Positions 7,525 to 16,043 of a stretch of 22,450 nt of DNA are shown here, in pieces (position 1 is the stretch's first letter; each line of letters starts with the position of its first letter). The stretch is from JBOFOR01 sp051654865 (GTDB lineage: Bacteria > Bacillota > Clostridia > Peptostreptococcales > Peptostreptococcaceae): NCBI GenBank assembly GCA_051654865.1, contig JBOFYV010000055.1:1-22450 (forward strand), read 5' to 3'. A program made the translations under genes and the position numbers. The notes under the pieces were generated by a model, which saw only the letters and a program-made list of their open reading frames with translations, did no database searches and was not told the origin of the DNA.

Positions 7525-8748
7525 ATGATAGCAGAAATTAATTTAGAAAAAACAAACAAAATAAAGAAAATTGAAGTAGAAGATATTAAAAAATCTAAAG
7601 AATTTTTAGAAAGTAAACTTCTAACAAAAGCTGAAGTTAAAAAAGCAATAGAAGGTGCAATAGCTCAAATAGACGCAAATATGGAATATTTTAAAAATAG
7701 ATTTCCATCATCAGCAACTAAAGAAAATAAGTATGGAATAATAGATAACATAGAGTGGACAGATGGTTTCTGGACAGGATTATTATGGTTAGCTTATGAG
7801 TATACAAATGATGAAAAGTATAAAGTGCTGGCTGATAAAAATGTAGCATCATTTAAAAATAGAGTAGAAAAAGATATTGAAATAGATCATCATGATTTAG
7901 GATTTTTATACTCACTATCTTGTGTAAGTGGATATAAGCTAACAAACTCATTAGATGCAAAGATAGCATCAATAAAGGCAGCTGATAAATTAATATCTAG
8001 ATACCAAGAAGTAGGAGGATTTATTCAAGCTTGGGGAGAGTTAGGTCATAAAGATCATTACAGATTTATAATTGACTGCTTACTAAATATACCGCTTCTA
8101 TACTGGGCAAGTGATGTTACAGGAGATAACAAGTACAGAGAAATTGCTAATACACACTTTGTAACATCTTGTAATAATGTAATAAGAGATGATGCATCAG
8201 CATATCATACGTTCTATATGAATAATGAAAATGGAATGCCACTAAAAGGTGTTACTAGACAAGGATACAATGATGATTCAGCGTGGGCTAGGGGTCAAGC
8301 ATGGGGAGTATATGGTATACCTCTAAACTACAAATATACTAAGAATGAAAGTTGTTTTAATACTTACAAAGGGATGACTAATTATTTCTTAAATAGATTA
8401 CCAGAGGATAATGTATGCTATTGGGATTTAATATTTAATGATGGAGATGGTCATTCAAAAGATTCATCGGCTGCAGCTATAGCAGTTTGCGGTATGCATG
8501 AGATGAATAAGTATTTATCAGAAGTAGATCCAGATAAAGAAGTGTATAAATATGCAATGCATAATATACTTAAATCTTTAATTAATAATTATACAAGTGA
8601 AGAAGTTGCAGAAGGTAAACCGGTTTTATACCATGGTGTTTATTCTTGGCACTCAGGAAAAGGTGTAGACGAAGGTAACATATGGGGAGATTACTTCTAC
8701 TTAGAAGCCTTAATGAGATTCTATAAAGACTGGGAATTATACTGGTAA
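7525..8748 (+). CDS. ugl: Unsaturated glucuronyl hydrolase, glycoside hydrolase family 88
   Basis: 407 residues without a signal peptide, hence cytoplasmic. GH88 enzymes act on lyase-made disaccharides. They hydrate the double bond of the terminal unsaturated uronic acid, so that it falls off and leaves the free amino sugar. The fold is an alpha/alpha barrel. The two conserved aspartates are recognisable as D124 in HHDLGF and D184 in IIDCLLN, 60 residues apart, the same spacing as the pair known in the Streptococcus agalactiae enzyme. WARGQAWGVYG and the C-terminal WGDYFYLEAL are also typical. The start is supported by AGGGGG at 7515-7520. It follows kduI by 18 nt in the same operon. The residues that choose between sulfated and unsulfated substrates were not assigned here. 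Confidence 0.93.
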   Translation: MIAEINLEKTNKIKKIEVEDIKKSKEFLESKLLTKAEVKKAIEGAIAQIDANMEYFKNRFPSSATKENKYGIIDNIEWTDGFWTGLLWLAYEYTNDEKYKVLADKNVASFKNRVEKDIEIDHHDLGFLYSLSCVSGYKLTNSLDAKIASIKAADKLISRYQEVGGFIQAWGELGHKDHYRFIIDCLLNIPLLYWASDVTGDNKYREIANTHFVTSCNNVIRDDASAYHTFYMNNENGMPLKGVTRQGYNDDSAWARGQAWGVYGIPLNYKYTKNESCFNTYKGMTNYFLNRLPEDNVCYWDLIFNDGDGHSKDSSAAAIAVCGMHEMNKYLSEVDPDKEVYKYAMHNILKSLINNYTSEEVAEGKPVLYHGVYSWHSGKGVDEGNIWGDYFYLEALMRFYKDWELYW

Positions 8749-8797
8749 GTTGTATTGATAAATTAAAACTATAAATTATATTAAGGAGAGAGAAAAA

Positions 8798-9289
8798 ATG
8801 AGTAATGTAAACATTGAAATGATGAGAATTGATGAAAGATTAATACATGGTCAGGGGCAAATGTGGTTAAATGCTTTAGGTGTTAATACTGTAATAGTAG
8901 CCAATGATGAAGCTAGTGTTGATCCAATACAACAGACATTAATGAAAACAGTTGTAGCAAAATCAATAGCAATGAGATTTTTCTCAATAGAAAAGACTTG
9001 CGAGGTAATACATAAAGCATCACCTAAGCAAAAGATATTTATAGTAGTAAAAACTCCAGAAGATGCATTAAAACTTATTGATGGAGGTGTACCAGTAAGT
9101 GAAATAAATATAGGGAATATACATAATGCACCTGGTAAAGAATTAGTTACTCGTTCTATATTCTTAGGAGAAGATGATAAAACTGCTTTTAGAACGTTAG
9201 TAAAAAAGCATAATATGAAGTTTAATACTAAGACGACACCTTCTGGAAATGATGGGGCTGTTCAAGTAGATATAACTAAATATATATAA
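8798..9289 (+). CDS. PTS mannose/fructose/sorbose-family IIB component (AgaV-like)
   Basis: 163 residues, full length for the family. The phosphorylated histidine is H17 in RIDERLIHGQ, the classic IIB site of mannose-class PTS. VANDEAS, KTPEDALKL and the segment GGVPVSEINIGNIHNAPGK resemble N-acetylgalactosamine-type IIB (AgaV). The protein carries phosphate from IIA to the sugar entering through IIC/IID. The Shine-Dalgarno AAGGAGAG at 8783-8790 supports the ATG. It lies 49 nt after ugl and starts the transporter cluster. Homologous PTS clusters in streptococcal hyaluronan loci import unsaturated glycosaminoglycan disaccharides; the same substrate is inferred here from context. Confidence 0.92.
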   Translation: MSNVNIEMMRIDERLIHGQGQMWLNALGVNTVIVANDEASVDPIQQTLMKTVVAKSIAMRFFSIEKTCEVIHKASPKQKIFIVVKTPEDALKLIDGGVPVSEINIGNIHNAPGKELVTRSIFLGEDDKTAFRTLVKKHNMKFNTKTTPSGNDGAVQVDITKYI

Positions 9290-9316
9290 TAAAAGGTTAA
9301 AAAAGGGGTGAGATAA

Positions 9317-10105
9317 ATGGAAATTACATTAACTCAAGGTATTCTAATAGGTATCTGGACGGGATTCTGTTTAGCAGGTATGTTATTAGGAATATACTCA
9401 GCACGTTGTTTAATATTAGCTTTTGGGGTAGGGGTTATCCTAGGTGACATACCAACTGCCTTAGCAATGGGAGCTATAGGTGAATTAGCATTTATGGGAT
9501 TTGGTGTTGGTGCAGGTGGTACAGTTCCTCCAAATCCAATGGGTCCTGGTATTATAGGTACATTAATGGCGATTACAATGAAAGGCGAAGGGGTAGATCC
9601 TGCTTCAGCATTAGCATTATCATTCCCATTTGCAGTTGCATTCCAGTTTTTAATTACAGCTACATATACAGCTACAGCAGGTCTTAGCCAGTATGCAATT
9701 AAGGGTATAAAAGAGAAGAACTATACTAAGTTTAAAATAGGCGCAAATGCTACAATTTGGGTATTTGCATTAGTAGGCTTTATGATAGGGTTCATAGGAG
9801 CAATGAGTACTAGCGGATTACAAACAGCTATATCATATATACCACAGTGGTTAATAGATGGATTTAGTGTTGCAGGGGTAATGTTACCAGCAATAGGATT
9901 TGCAATGATATTATCAGTTATGGTAAAGATAGAGTTATTACCATTCGTACTAATAGGATACATATGTATAGGGTACTTACAATTGCCGGTAATGGGGGTT
10001 GCATTTGTAGGAACAGCAGTAGCGTTACTAGTATTTTTCGTAAAAGGAAACAACAATGATTCAGATGATAATGATGGGGAGGTAGTGTTTGAAGATGGTA
10101 TCTAA
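9317..10105 (+). CDS. PTS mannose-family IIC component (AgaW-like permease)
   Basis: 262 residues, strongly hydrophobic, with several transmembrane segments across about 1-245 and a short acidic cytoplasmic tail (NNNDSDDNDGE). The motifs GELAFMGFGVGAGGTVPPNP and GTLMAIT near residues 53-83 are typical of mannose-family IIC proteins, which form the sugar channel together with IID. GGGGTGA at 9305-9311 supports the ATG. The 3' end overlaps the start of the IID gene, which suggests translational coupling. Confidence 0.92.
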   Translation: MEITLTQGILIGIWTGFCLAGMLLGIYSARCLILAFGVGVILGDIPTALAMGAIGELAFMGFGVGAGGTVPPNPMGPGIIGTLMAITMKGEGVDPASALALSFPFAVAFQFLITATYTATAGLSQYAIKGIKEKNYTKFKIGANATIWVFALVGFMIGFIGAMSTSGLQTAISYIPQWLIDGFSVAGVMLPAIGFAMILSVMVKIELLPFVLIGYICIGYLQLPVMGVAFVGTAVALLVFFVKGNNNDSDDNDGEVVFEDGI

Positions 10106-10931
10106 TACAATGTCTAGAAATGATTCTAAAAATGCTTTAACTAAGAAGGACTATTTAAAAACTTCGCTTAGAGCATATTTTCTTCAAAATGGATTTAACT
10201 ATGGAAATTATCAAGGATTAGGATATGCAAATATATTATATCCTTCTTTAAAGAAAATATATAAAGATGATGAAGAAGGGTTCCAAGAAGCATTAAGCTC
10301 AAACGTTGAGTTCTTCAACTCAAACCCTCACTTCCTACCATTTATAACAAGTATGCATCTAGTAATGCTAGATAATGGTAGTAAGCCAGAAGATGCTAGA
10401 TCAATAAAATTAGCATTAATGGGACCTTTATCAGGTATAGGTGATTCACTAGCACAGTTTTGTCTAGCACCACTTTTATCAACAATAGGAGCAAGTTTAG
10501 CACAAGATGGATTAGTAGCAGGTCCGCTGTTATTCTTCTTAGGCATGAACATAATATTATTAAGTATAAAATTAGCTACAGGTATGTATGGATATAAGTT
10601 AGGAACAAGTATAATAGATACATTAAGTGAAAAGATGGCTCAAATATCAGCTGTAGCTAGTATGATAGGGGTAACAGTTATATCAGGGTTAGCAGTATCA
10701 TTTGTAAAAGTAAATATAGGAATTCAATATGTAGCTTCTATGCCTGATGGTGGAGAAAAGGTAGTATCAATACAAGAAATGCTTGATAAAATAGCACCAG
10801 CATTATTACCTGGACTATTTACAATCCTTGTATTCTACTTAATAAAGAAGAAAAAATGGACTACATATAAGTTAATAGGATTAACATTAGTACTAGGTAT
10901 ACTAGGTTCATTACTAGGAGTGCTTGTATAG
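10095..10931 (+). CDS. PTS mannose-family IID component
   Basis: About 278 residues. The N-terminal half has the family pattern SLRAYFLQNGFNYGNYQG, FFNSNPHFLPFI and GPLSGIGDSLAQ, followed by hydrophobic segments up to the C terminus. IID pairs with IIC in the membrane to form the sugar translocator. Two starts are possible: ATG at 10095, 12 nt after GGGGAGG (10076-10082), or TTG at 10089 at a more usual 6-nt distance. ATG was chosen because TTG starts are rare, and the two differ by only two residues. Either way it overlaps the end of the IIC gene. A strong intercistronic hairpin follows. Confidence 0.9.
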   Translation: MVSNTMSRNDSKNALTKKDYLKTSLRAYFLQNGFNYGNYQGLGYANILYPSLKKIYKDDEEGFQEALSSNVEFFNSNPHFLPFITSMHLVMLDNGSKPEDARSIKLALMGPLSGIGDSLAQFCLAPLLSTIGASLAQDGLVAGPLLFFLGMNIILLSIKLATGMYGYKLGTSIIDTLSEKMAQISAVASMIGVTVISGLAVSFVKVNIGIQYVASMPDGGEKVVSIQEMLDKIAPALLPGLFTILVFYLIKKKKWTTYKLIGLTLVLGILGSLLGVLV

Positions 10932-10957
10932 TTAATAATTTGAAATGAAAATAAATA

Positions 10958-10995
10958 AAAGACAATGGTTTGAATAGTTTTAAATCATTGTCTTT
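10958..10995. other. Intercistronic 17-bp hairpin between IID and IIA genes
   Basis: AAAGACAATGGTTTGAA (10958-10974) pairs fully, with two G-U pairs, with TTTAAATCATTGTCTTT (10979-10995) around the 4-nt loop TAGT. The plus-strand tail (ATACTTAATAT) is poor in T, so it is at best a partial terminator. It may instead protect or process the mRNA and set different levels of the membrane genes and the downstream genes. Confidence 0.6.
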
Positions 10996-11023
10996 ATACT
11001 TAATATAATACGAGGTGGAGAAG

Positions 11024-11452
11024 ATGAAAATATTAATAGTTGGCCATGGGGAATATGCAACAGGTATGAAATCAGCAATAAAGTTATTAACAGGAGTAAA
11101 CAACAATATAGATGCAATAAACTTAAATGAAGAATTAACACATAATGATTACACGATAATGGTTCAAGAATATGTGGCAAACAACAAAGATCTAATAATA
11201 TTTGCAGATATGACTGGTGGAGCACCATTCCAAATAGCATCAAGAGAAATATTATTAAATGAAGAATCTAAAAATCAATATGTAATAGGTGGAGTTTCAG
11301 TAGGTTGTATACTTGAAGTAGTTATGAATACTTTAGTATTAAATTCAGAGGATTCACTTAAAAACATAATAAATGCAGCTGTAAATAATATTCAAGAAAT
11401 GACATCTATAATATGTAGAGAAGATTTAGTGCCACAAGAAGTGGGATTATAA
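11024..11452 (+). CDS. PTS mannose-family IIA component (AgaF-like)
   Basis: 142 residues, the size of a free-standing mannose-class IIA domain. H8 in VGHGEYATGM is the residue phosphorylated by HPr. DMTGGAPFQIA around residues 62-72 and the VIGGVSVGCILE segment are family features. It passes phosphate to the IIB protein encoded by the first gene of the cluster. An in-frame GTG at 11015 would add three residues, but it lies inside the Shine-Dalgarno GAGGTGGAG (11012-11020), so ATG 11024 is preferred. It completes a IIB-IIC-IID-IIA transporter. Confidence 0.92.
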   Translation: MKILIVGHGEYATGMKSAIKLLTGVNNNIDAINLNEELTHNDYTIMVQEYVANNKDLIIFADMTGGAPFQIASREILLNEESKNQYVIGGVSVGCILEVVMNTLVLNSEDSLKNIINAAVNNIQEMTSIICREDLVPQEVGL

Positions 11453-11468
11453 TTAGGGGGAATATCAA

Positions 11469-12242
11469 ATGGTAAATAAGTTTTCATTAGATTTTTTTAA
11501 TTTAGAAGGTAAAGTAGCAATAGTTACTGGAGGAAATACAGGTATAGGAATGGCTTATGTAGAGGCATTAGCAAGTGCTGGAGCTGATTTATTAGTAACT
11601 ACATTTGATGATAATACAAATGAAGTAAAAGAAATAGTTGAAGGCCTTGGAAGAAAAATAGTTTTCGTAAAAGGTGATTTAACTAAGGAAGAATGTAGAA
11701 ATGAAGTAATAGAAACGTGCTTAAGAGAATACTCAACGATAGATATATTAGTTAATAATGCAGGAACAATAAGAAGAGCTCCATTATTAGAATATAAATC
11801 TGAGGACTGGCAAGCAGTAATGGATATAAACTTAAATGCAGTTTACCATTTATCTCAACAAGTAGCTAAAATAATGGTTGAGAAAAAGTCTGGTAAAATA
11901 ATAAACATAGCATCAATGCTATCATTCCAAGGTGGTAAATTTGTACCTCCATATACAGCAAGTAAGCATGCTGTAGCAGGAATAACAAAAGCATTTGCAA
12001 ATGAATTAGCAGCACATAATGTTCAAATAAATGCTATAGCACCTGGATACATAGAAACAGCTAACACAGCACCAATAAGAGCTGATGAAAATAGAAACCA
12101 AGAAATACTTTCAAGAATACCTTCCAATAGATGGGGACAAGTAGAAGACTTAATGGGAACTGTTGTATTCCTTGCATCTAAAGCCTCTGATTATGTAAAT
12201 GGACATATATTAGCTGTTGATGGTGGATGGTTAGTGAGATAA
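11469..12242 (+). CDS. kduD: 2-dehydro-3-deoxy-D-gluconate 5-dehydrogenase (KduD), short-chain dehydrogenase
   Basis: 257 residues of the classical short-chain dehydrogenase/reductase family. The cofactor motif is TGGNTGIG (residues about 20-27), followed by NNAG and the catalytic S149, Y162 and K166 (YTASK). AGTIRRAPLLEY and DWQAVMDINL are typical of KduD. It reduces 2,5-diketo-3-deoxygluconate, the KduI product, to 2-keto-3-deoxygluconate with NAD(P)H. AGGGGG at 11455-11460 supports the ATG. Its stop overlaps the next start as TAATG. DhuD of streptococci is a homologous enzyme for the same step; the pairing with KduI favours the KduD name. Confidence 0.94.
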   Translation: MVNKFSLDFFNLEGKVAIVTGGNTGIGMAYVEALASAGADLLVTTFDDNTNEVKEIVEGLGRKIVFVKGDLTKEECRNEVIETCLREYSTIDILVNNAGTIRRAPLLEYKSEDWQAVMDINLNAVYHLSQQVAKIMVEKKSGKIINIASMLSFQGGKFVPPYTASKHAVAGITKAFANELAAHNVQINAIAPGYIETANTAPIRADENRNQEILSRIPSNRWGQVEDLMGTVVFLASKASDYVNGHILAVDGGWLVR

Positions 12243-12871
12243 TGGAAAAAATACATACTTTATTAAATATAGAAAAAGAAGGATTTGTATTAGTACTAAG
12301 AACTGATACAGAAGAAGAAGGTATTGAAGTTGCAAAGGCTGCTATAAGAGGTGGATGTAATATAATAGAAGTAACATTTACAATAGATGGTGCTAATAAT
12401 GTTATTTCAAAATTAAGCAAAGAAAAAATAGACAATGTAATAATAGGTGCAGGTACTGTACTTGACACAGAGACTGCAAGAATAGCAATATTAGCAGGAG
12501 CAAAATTTATAGTAAGTCCTAGCTTTAATAAAGAAACAGCGATACTTTGTAATAGATATGGAGTTCCTTATATACCAGGGTGTTTTACTATAAAAGAAAT
12601 AGTAGAAGCTAGAGAGTATGGTTCAGATATGATAAAACTATTCCCAGGATCAGCATTTAAACCTTCAATAATAAAAGACATAAAAGGTCCAATAAAAGGC
12701 CTAGGTGTTATGGTATCAGGGGGAGTAAGTTTTGATAATATGGAAAAATGGTTTGAAAATGGATGCAATGTAGTTAGTATAGGTAGTGCACTTACAAAAC
12801 TAGAAAACTCTAATGCTATAGAAATTGAAACTAGAAAATATATAAACAAAGTAAAAGAAATAAGAAAATAA
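12242..12871 (+). CDS. eda: 2-keto-3-deoxy-6-phosphogluconate aldolase (KDPG aldolase)
   Basis: 210 residues, close to the 213 of E. coli Eda. It is a class I aldolase with a TIM-barrel fold. The Schiff-base lysine is K132 in MIKLFPG, and the catalytic glutamate lies in IIEVTFT. GAGTVLD, SPSFN and PGCFT are family segments. It splits KDPG into pyruvate and glyceraldehyde-3-phosphate, the last step of the uronate branch. The ATG at 12242 overlaps the kduD stop (TAATG), a sign of translational coupling. An upstream in-frame ATG at 12227 lies inside the end of kduD and would add five residues; it is less likely. Confidence 0.93.
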   Translation: MEKIHTLLNIEKEGFVLVLRTDTEEEGIEVAKAAIRGGCNIIEVTFTIDGANNVISKLSKEKIDNVIIGAGTVLDTETARIAILAGAKFIVSPSFNKETAILCNRYGVPYIPGCFTIKEIVEAREYGSDMIKLFPGSAFKPSIIKDIKGPIKGLGVMVSGGVSFDNMEKWFENGCNVVSIGSALTKLENSNAIEIETRKYINKVKEIRK

Positions 12872-12883
12872 AAAGAGGTATAT

Positions 12884-13897
12884 ATGAAAAAAGTTTTGGC
12901 AATTGGGGAAATTTTATTAAGGCTTACACCACCATCAAACCTAAAAATTAGCCAGGCGAGTAATTTTGATTTTTGTTTTGGTGGAGCTGAAGCAAATGTT
13001 GCAGTTGGACTTAGCAATTTAGGTATAGATACAATAATGCTAACTAGCCTACCGGATAATGATTTAGGAAAAGCTGCAAAAATATTTTTAAAAAGTAATG
13101 ACGTTTGCTGCAAACACATAATATCAAAGGGTGATAGATTAGGTATTTACTATTATGAAGAAGGGATATCTGCAAGAAAAGCGAAAGTTACATATGATAG
13201 AAAATATTCTTCAATCAATGACTTAAGATACGAGGATATAGATATAGATGAGTTATTAGATGAAGTAGAAGTTATTCATATATCAGGAATAAGCTTTGCA
13301 CTTAATAAATCACTTACAGAAACTTTAACTAAAATAATAGATGAAGCTAAAAAAAGAAATATAAAGATAAGTGTAGATTTAAATTATAGAAGCAGTCTAT
13401 GGAAGAGCTATGATGAATTTGCAAAAACTTTAAAGCCAATAGTAAAAGATAGTTACATATGCTTTGGATGGTTAAACAAAGACACTAGTAATTTTAAGGT
13501 ATTTGATGCTGCAACGGATACTACAAAGGATGATAATTTAATAAATCAATTTAAATATATGACAGAAGAATTAAATGTCAAAAATGTAGTGACAACTCTT
13601 AGAAGTGGAAATGCATTTAACTATCATACTTTATCAGGAGTATTATTTGATGGAGAGAAAATATATAAAGCATCAAAATATGAGTTTAGTATGGTATCAA
13701 GAATTGGTGGTGGAGATGCATTTGCAGCGGGAGTTATACATGGATTTATAAAAAATAAAAATCCTAAGGATATAATCGAATTTGCAACAGCTACAGCAGT
13801 TCTAAAACAAACACAAATAGGGGATATTAGCATATCTACTGAAAATGAAGTATTAGACCTAATAGAAAATAAAAACCTAGGAAGTGTAAATCGATAG
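12884..13897 (+). CDS. kdgK: 2-keto-3-deoxygluconate kinase, PfkB/ribokinase family
   Basis: 337 residues, typical for the sugar kinases of this family. The N-terminal substrate region contains FGGAEANVAVGLSNLG. The C-terminal PfkB signature is RIGGGDAFAAG with catalytic base D278. LNYRSSLW and FGWLNKDT mark the lid and core. It phosphorylates 2-keto-3-deoxygluconate to KDPG with ATP, feeding the aldolase encoded just upstream. The gene lies 12 nt after the aldolase gene with a GAGGT ribosome site. A strong terminator follows, so this is the last gene of the main operon. Confidence 0.92.
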   Translation: MKKVLAIGEILLRLTPPSNLKISQASNFDFCFGGAEANVAVGLSNLGIDTIMLTSLPDNDLGKAAKIFLKSNDVCCKHIISKGDRLGIYYYEEGISARKAKVTYDRKYSSINDLRYEDIDIDELLDEVEVIHISGISFALNKSLTETLTKIIDEAKKRNIKISVDLNYRSSLWKSYDEFAKTLKPIVKDSYICFGWLNKDTSNFKVFDAATDTTKDDNLINQFKYMTEELNVKNVVTTLRSGNAFNYHTLSGVLFDGEKIYKASKYEFSMVSRIGGGDAFAAGVIHGFIKNKNPKDIIEFATATAVLKQTQIGDISISTENEVLDLIENKNLGSVNR

Positions 13898-13904
13898 ATA
13901 AAAG

Positions 13905-13938
13905 AAAAGTTGCTTAGATATTAAGCAACTTTTTATTT
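13905..13938 (+). terminator. Intrinsic terminator ending the kduI-kdgK operon
   Basis: AAAAGTTGCTTA (13905-13916) pairs perfectly with TAAGCAACTTTT (13922-13933) around GATAT. TATTT follows. The stem's own T-rich arm supplies the U-tract. Confidence 0.92.
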
Positions 13939-13982
13939 ACTAATAAACTATATTTACTTTAAATAAATTGAGGAGAATTAAT

Positions 13983-15956
13983 ATGAATATAAATTTATAT
14001 TTAGATAATAAAGATATAGAAAATATACCTGACTATTGTATAAATAATTATAAAAATGAAGTTGAAGAAACTATAAGAATAGCCAACGATGTAGCTAATA
14101 ATACTTTTAGATTTGAATGGAAGTGGGATATGGAAAGAACTTTTATTCCATACACTTTTACTAATGATATTGTATGGGATGAGACACCAAACAATGATGA
14201 AGAATGGATATTTATGTTAAATAGACATAGATACTGGATAACGTTAGGGGAGGCATATTTATTAACCAAAGATGAAAAATATACTAAAACTTTTATAAAT
14301 CAGCTTACTCACTGGATAAAGAATGTTAGACCAGTAGAAGGAACTAATAAAACTACATGGAGAACGATAGAAGCAGGTATAAGAGGAGAAAATTGGATCA
14401 AGGCATATTCATACTTTTATAAAAGTGAATATATGGATGAAAAAACAACAAGAACTTTTATAGAATCTTTAAAAGAGCATGCAGAGTATTTATATAATAA
14501 TTATGAAGATAACAGGAAATTAAGTAATTGGGGAGTTCTTGAAAGTCATGGATTATTAACAATAGCACTATTTTTAAACGACAATGAGAACACTAAAAAA
14601 TACATAGAATTATCACTTAAAAGATTAGAAGAGCAGATTGATTTTCAAATAATGGAAGATGGAATGCACTGGGAACAATCACCAATGTACTTAAATGAAG
14701 TTCTTCACTGTTATCTAGATACTATAATACTATGTAAAAGAAATAATATAGAAATACCAACCACAATTTTAGAAAAAACTAAAAAATTAGCATATGCAAA
14801 TCTATATATGAAAAAGCCTAATCACAAACAAATATGTCAAAGTGATAGTGATGATACTGATTTAAGAGATATGATAACAAAAGCAGCTTATTTATTTGAA
14901 GATGGTGTGTTAAAGTTTGGGGGATATGAAGAAATAGACTATGAAAGTATATGGAGCCTTGGCTATGATTCTATAAATGAATACAAAAAAATAGAATCTA
15001 AAAAACCAGAATATGTATCCTATGGTTTTGAAGATAGTGGAAATTATTATATGAGATCAGGGTGGTCAGAAAATGATAACTATATGTATATCCATTGTGG
15101 AACTCTAGGTAGTGGACACGGACATGCTGATCTTCTCCATATGAGTATCTTTGCTAATGGAGAAGATTATCTAATAGACCCAGGTAGATACACATATATA
15201 GAGGGAAATAAAGATAGAGAATATTTAAAAAGCTGTAAAGCGCATAATACTACTATGGTTGATGATGAAGAATTTACAAAATTAAATGGCTCTTGGGCAT
15301 ATAATAGTGTAGCAACGCCTATAAAACATCCATTTATAACTAAGTGTACTTATGATTATTTTGAAGGATCTCATCTAGGATATATAAACAAAGGTATTTT
15401 TACTAATAGAGTAGTAGTTTATATAAAGCCTGATATATGGGTATTAGTAGATAGATTTTATGGAGAAGGAACTCATAAATACAGTCAAAATTTCCAATTT
15501 GCAAAAGATATAAAGCTACAAGATAAAAAAACTATATGCAAAGGAAACAATGGTATATTAACACTGCATCATTTAAATAAACTAGATAAGCATATAGAGA
15601 AAAAAATAGTATCTTATGATTATAACAAAATGGAATTACAGGATAAGCTAATTACCACATTAAGTGGAGATGGATTTACCTCAATACTAACAGTTATTAA
15701 TAGTTCTAAAAAAGAAAGTGATTTAGAAGTTGAAAAAATACCAGTTAAAAATTGTAATGGTAGAATATTAGAAGATTATGAAGCTGAAGCTATAAAGATA
15801 ATATATAAAGAAAACACATATATACTAACAGTTTGTCATAATGAAATATTTAAAGGGAAAAAATTATTAATTGTAGATGGTCATCATATTTATGGGAAGG
15901 TAGTTCTTATAACTAAGAATAATGAAAGTATAAAAAAGGAAGTAATAAAATACTAA
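13983..15956 (+). CDS. Cytoplasmic heparinase II/III-type lyase (oligo-glycosaminoglycan lyase)
   Basis: 657 residues without a signal peptide. The N-terminal half is an alpha/alpha toroid, and the C-terminal half a heparinase II/III-like beta-sandwich from about residue 345. Likely catalytic residues follow the PL12/PL21/PL33 pattern: N182 in SNWGVLESHG, Y236 in SPMYLNE, and H379/H381 in GSGHGHADLLH, before LIDPGRYTY. Streptococcal hyaluronan loci encode a similar intracellular protein that trims oligosaccharides to unsaturated disaccharides for Ugl. The exact PL family and substrate cannot be settled here. AGGAG at 13971-13975 fits ATG 13983; an in-frame TTG at 13968 lies upstream of that site and is unlikely. 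No clear promoter was found in the 44 nt after the kdgK terminator, so expression may rely on read-through. Confidence 0.82.
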   Translation: MNINLYLDNKDIENIPDYCINNYKNEVEETIRIANDVANNTFRFEWKWDMERTFIPYTFTNDIVWDETPNNDEEWIFMLNRHRYWITLGEAYLLTKDEKYTKTFINQLTHWIKNVRPVEGTNKTTWRTIEAGIRGENWIKAYSYFYKSEYMDEKTTRTFIESLKEHAEYLYNNYEDNRKLSNWGVLESHGLLTIALFLNDNENTKKYIELSLKRLEEQIDFQIMEDGMHWEQSPMYLNEVLHCYLDTIILCKRNNIEIPTTILEKTKKLAYANLYMKKPNHKQICQSDSDDTDLRDMITKAAYLFEDGVLKFGGYEEIDYESIWSLGYDSINEYKKIESKKPEYVSYGFEDSGNYYMRSGWSENDNYMYIHCGTLGSGHGHADLLHMSIFANGEDYLIDPGRYTYIEGNKDREYLKSCKAHNTTMVDDEEFTKLNGSWAYNSVATPIKHPFITKCTYDYFEGSHLGYINKGIFTNRVVVYIKPDIWVLVDRFYGEGTHKYSQNFQFAKDIKLQDKKTICKGNNGILTLHHLNKLDKHIEKKIVSYDYNKMELQDKLITTLSGDGFTSILTVINSSKKESDLEVEKIPVKNCNGRILEDYEAEAIKIIYKENTYILTVCHNEIFKGKKLLIVDGHHIYGKVVLITKNNESIKKEVIKY

Positions 15957-15980
15957 TCAAATTCAAAGCCTATCCTTTCT

Positions 15981-16009
15981 TTAAATCATCATACATTATA
16001 TGATATAAT
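15981..16009 (+). promoter_or_regulatory. Probable promoter of the LacI-family regulator gene
   Basis: An extended -10, TGATATAAT (16001-16009), lies 17 bp after a weak -35 TTAAAT (15981-15986). No copy of the TAAAACGGTTTA unit is present, so self-regulation through that operator is not indicated. Confidence 0.6.
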
Positions 16010-16043
16010 AATTAATGAAATACATAAATAAGGAGGGACTTAG

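Noticed and set aside
8755..8782. Possible internal promoter before the PTS IIB gene (TTGATA-16-TATATT)
   Set aside because: A start from it would fall within the ribosome binding site of the IIB gene; the boxes are weak and expected by chance in this AT-rich gap.
12568..13119. 183-codon minus-strand open frame over the aldolase/kinase junction
   Set aside because: Both plus-strand genes there have complete catalytic motifs; the minus frame has no recognisable protein features and is a composition shadow.
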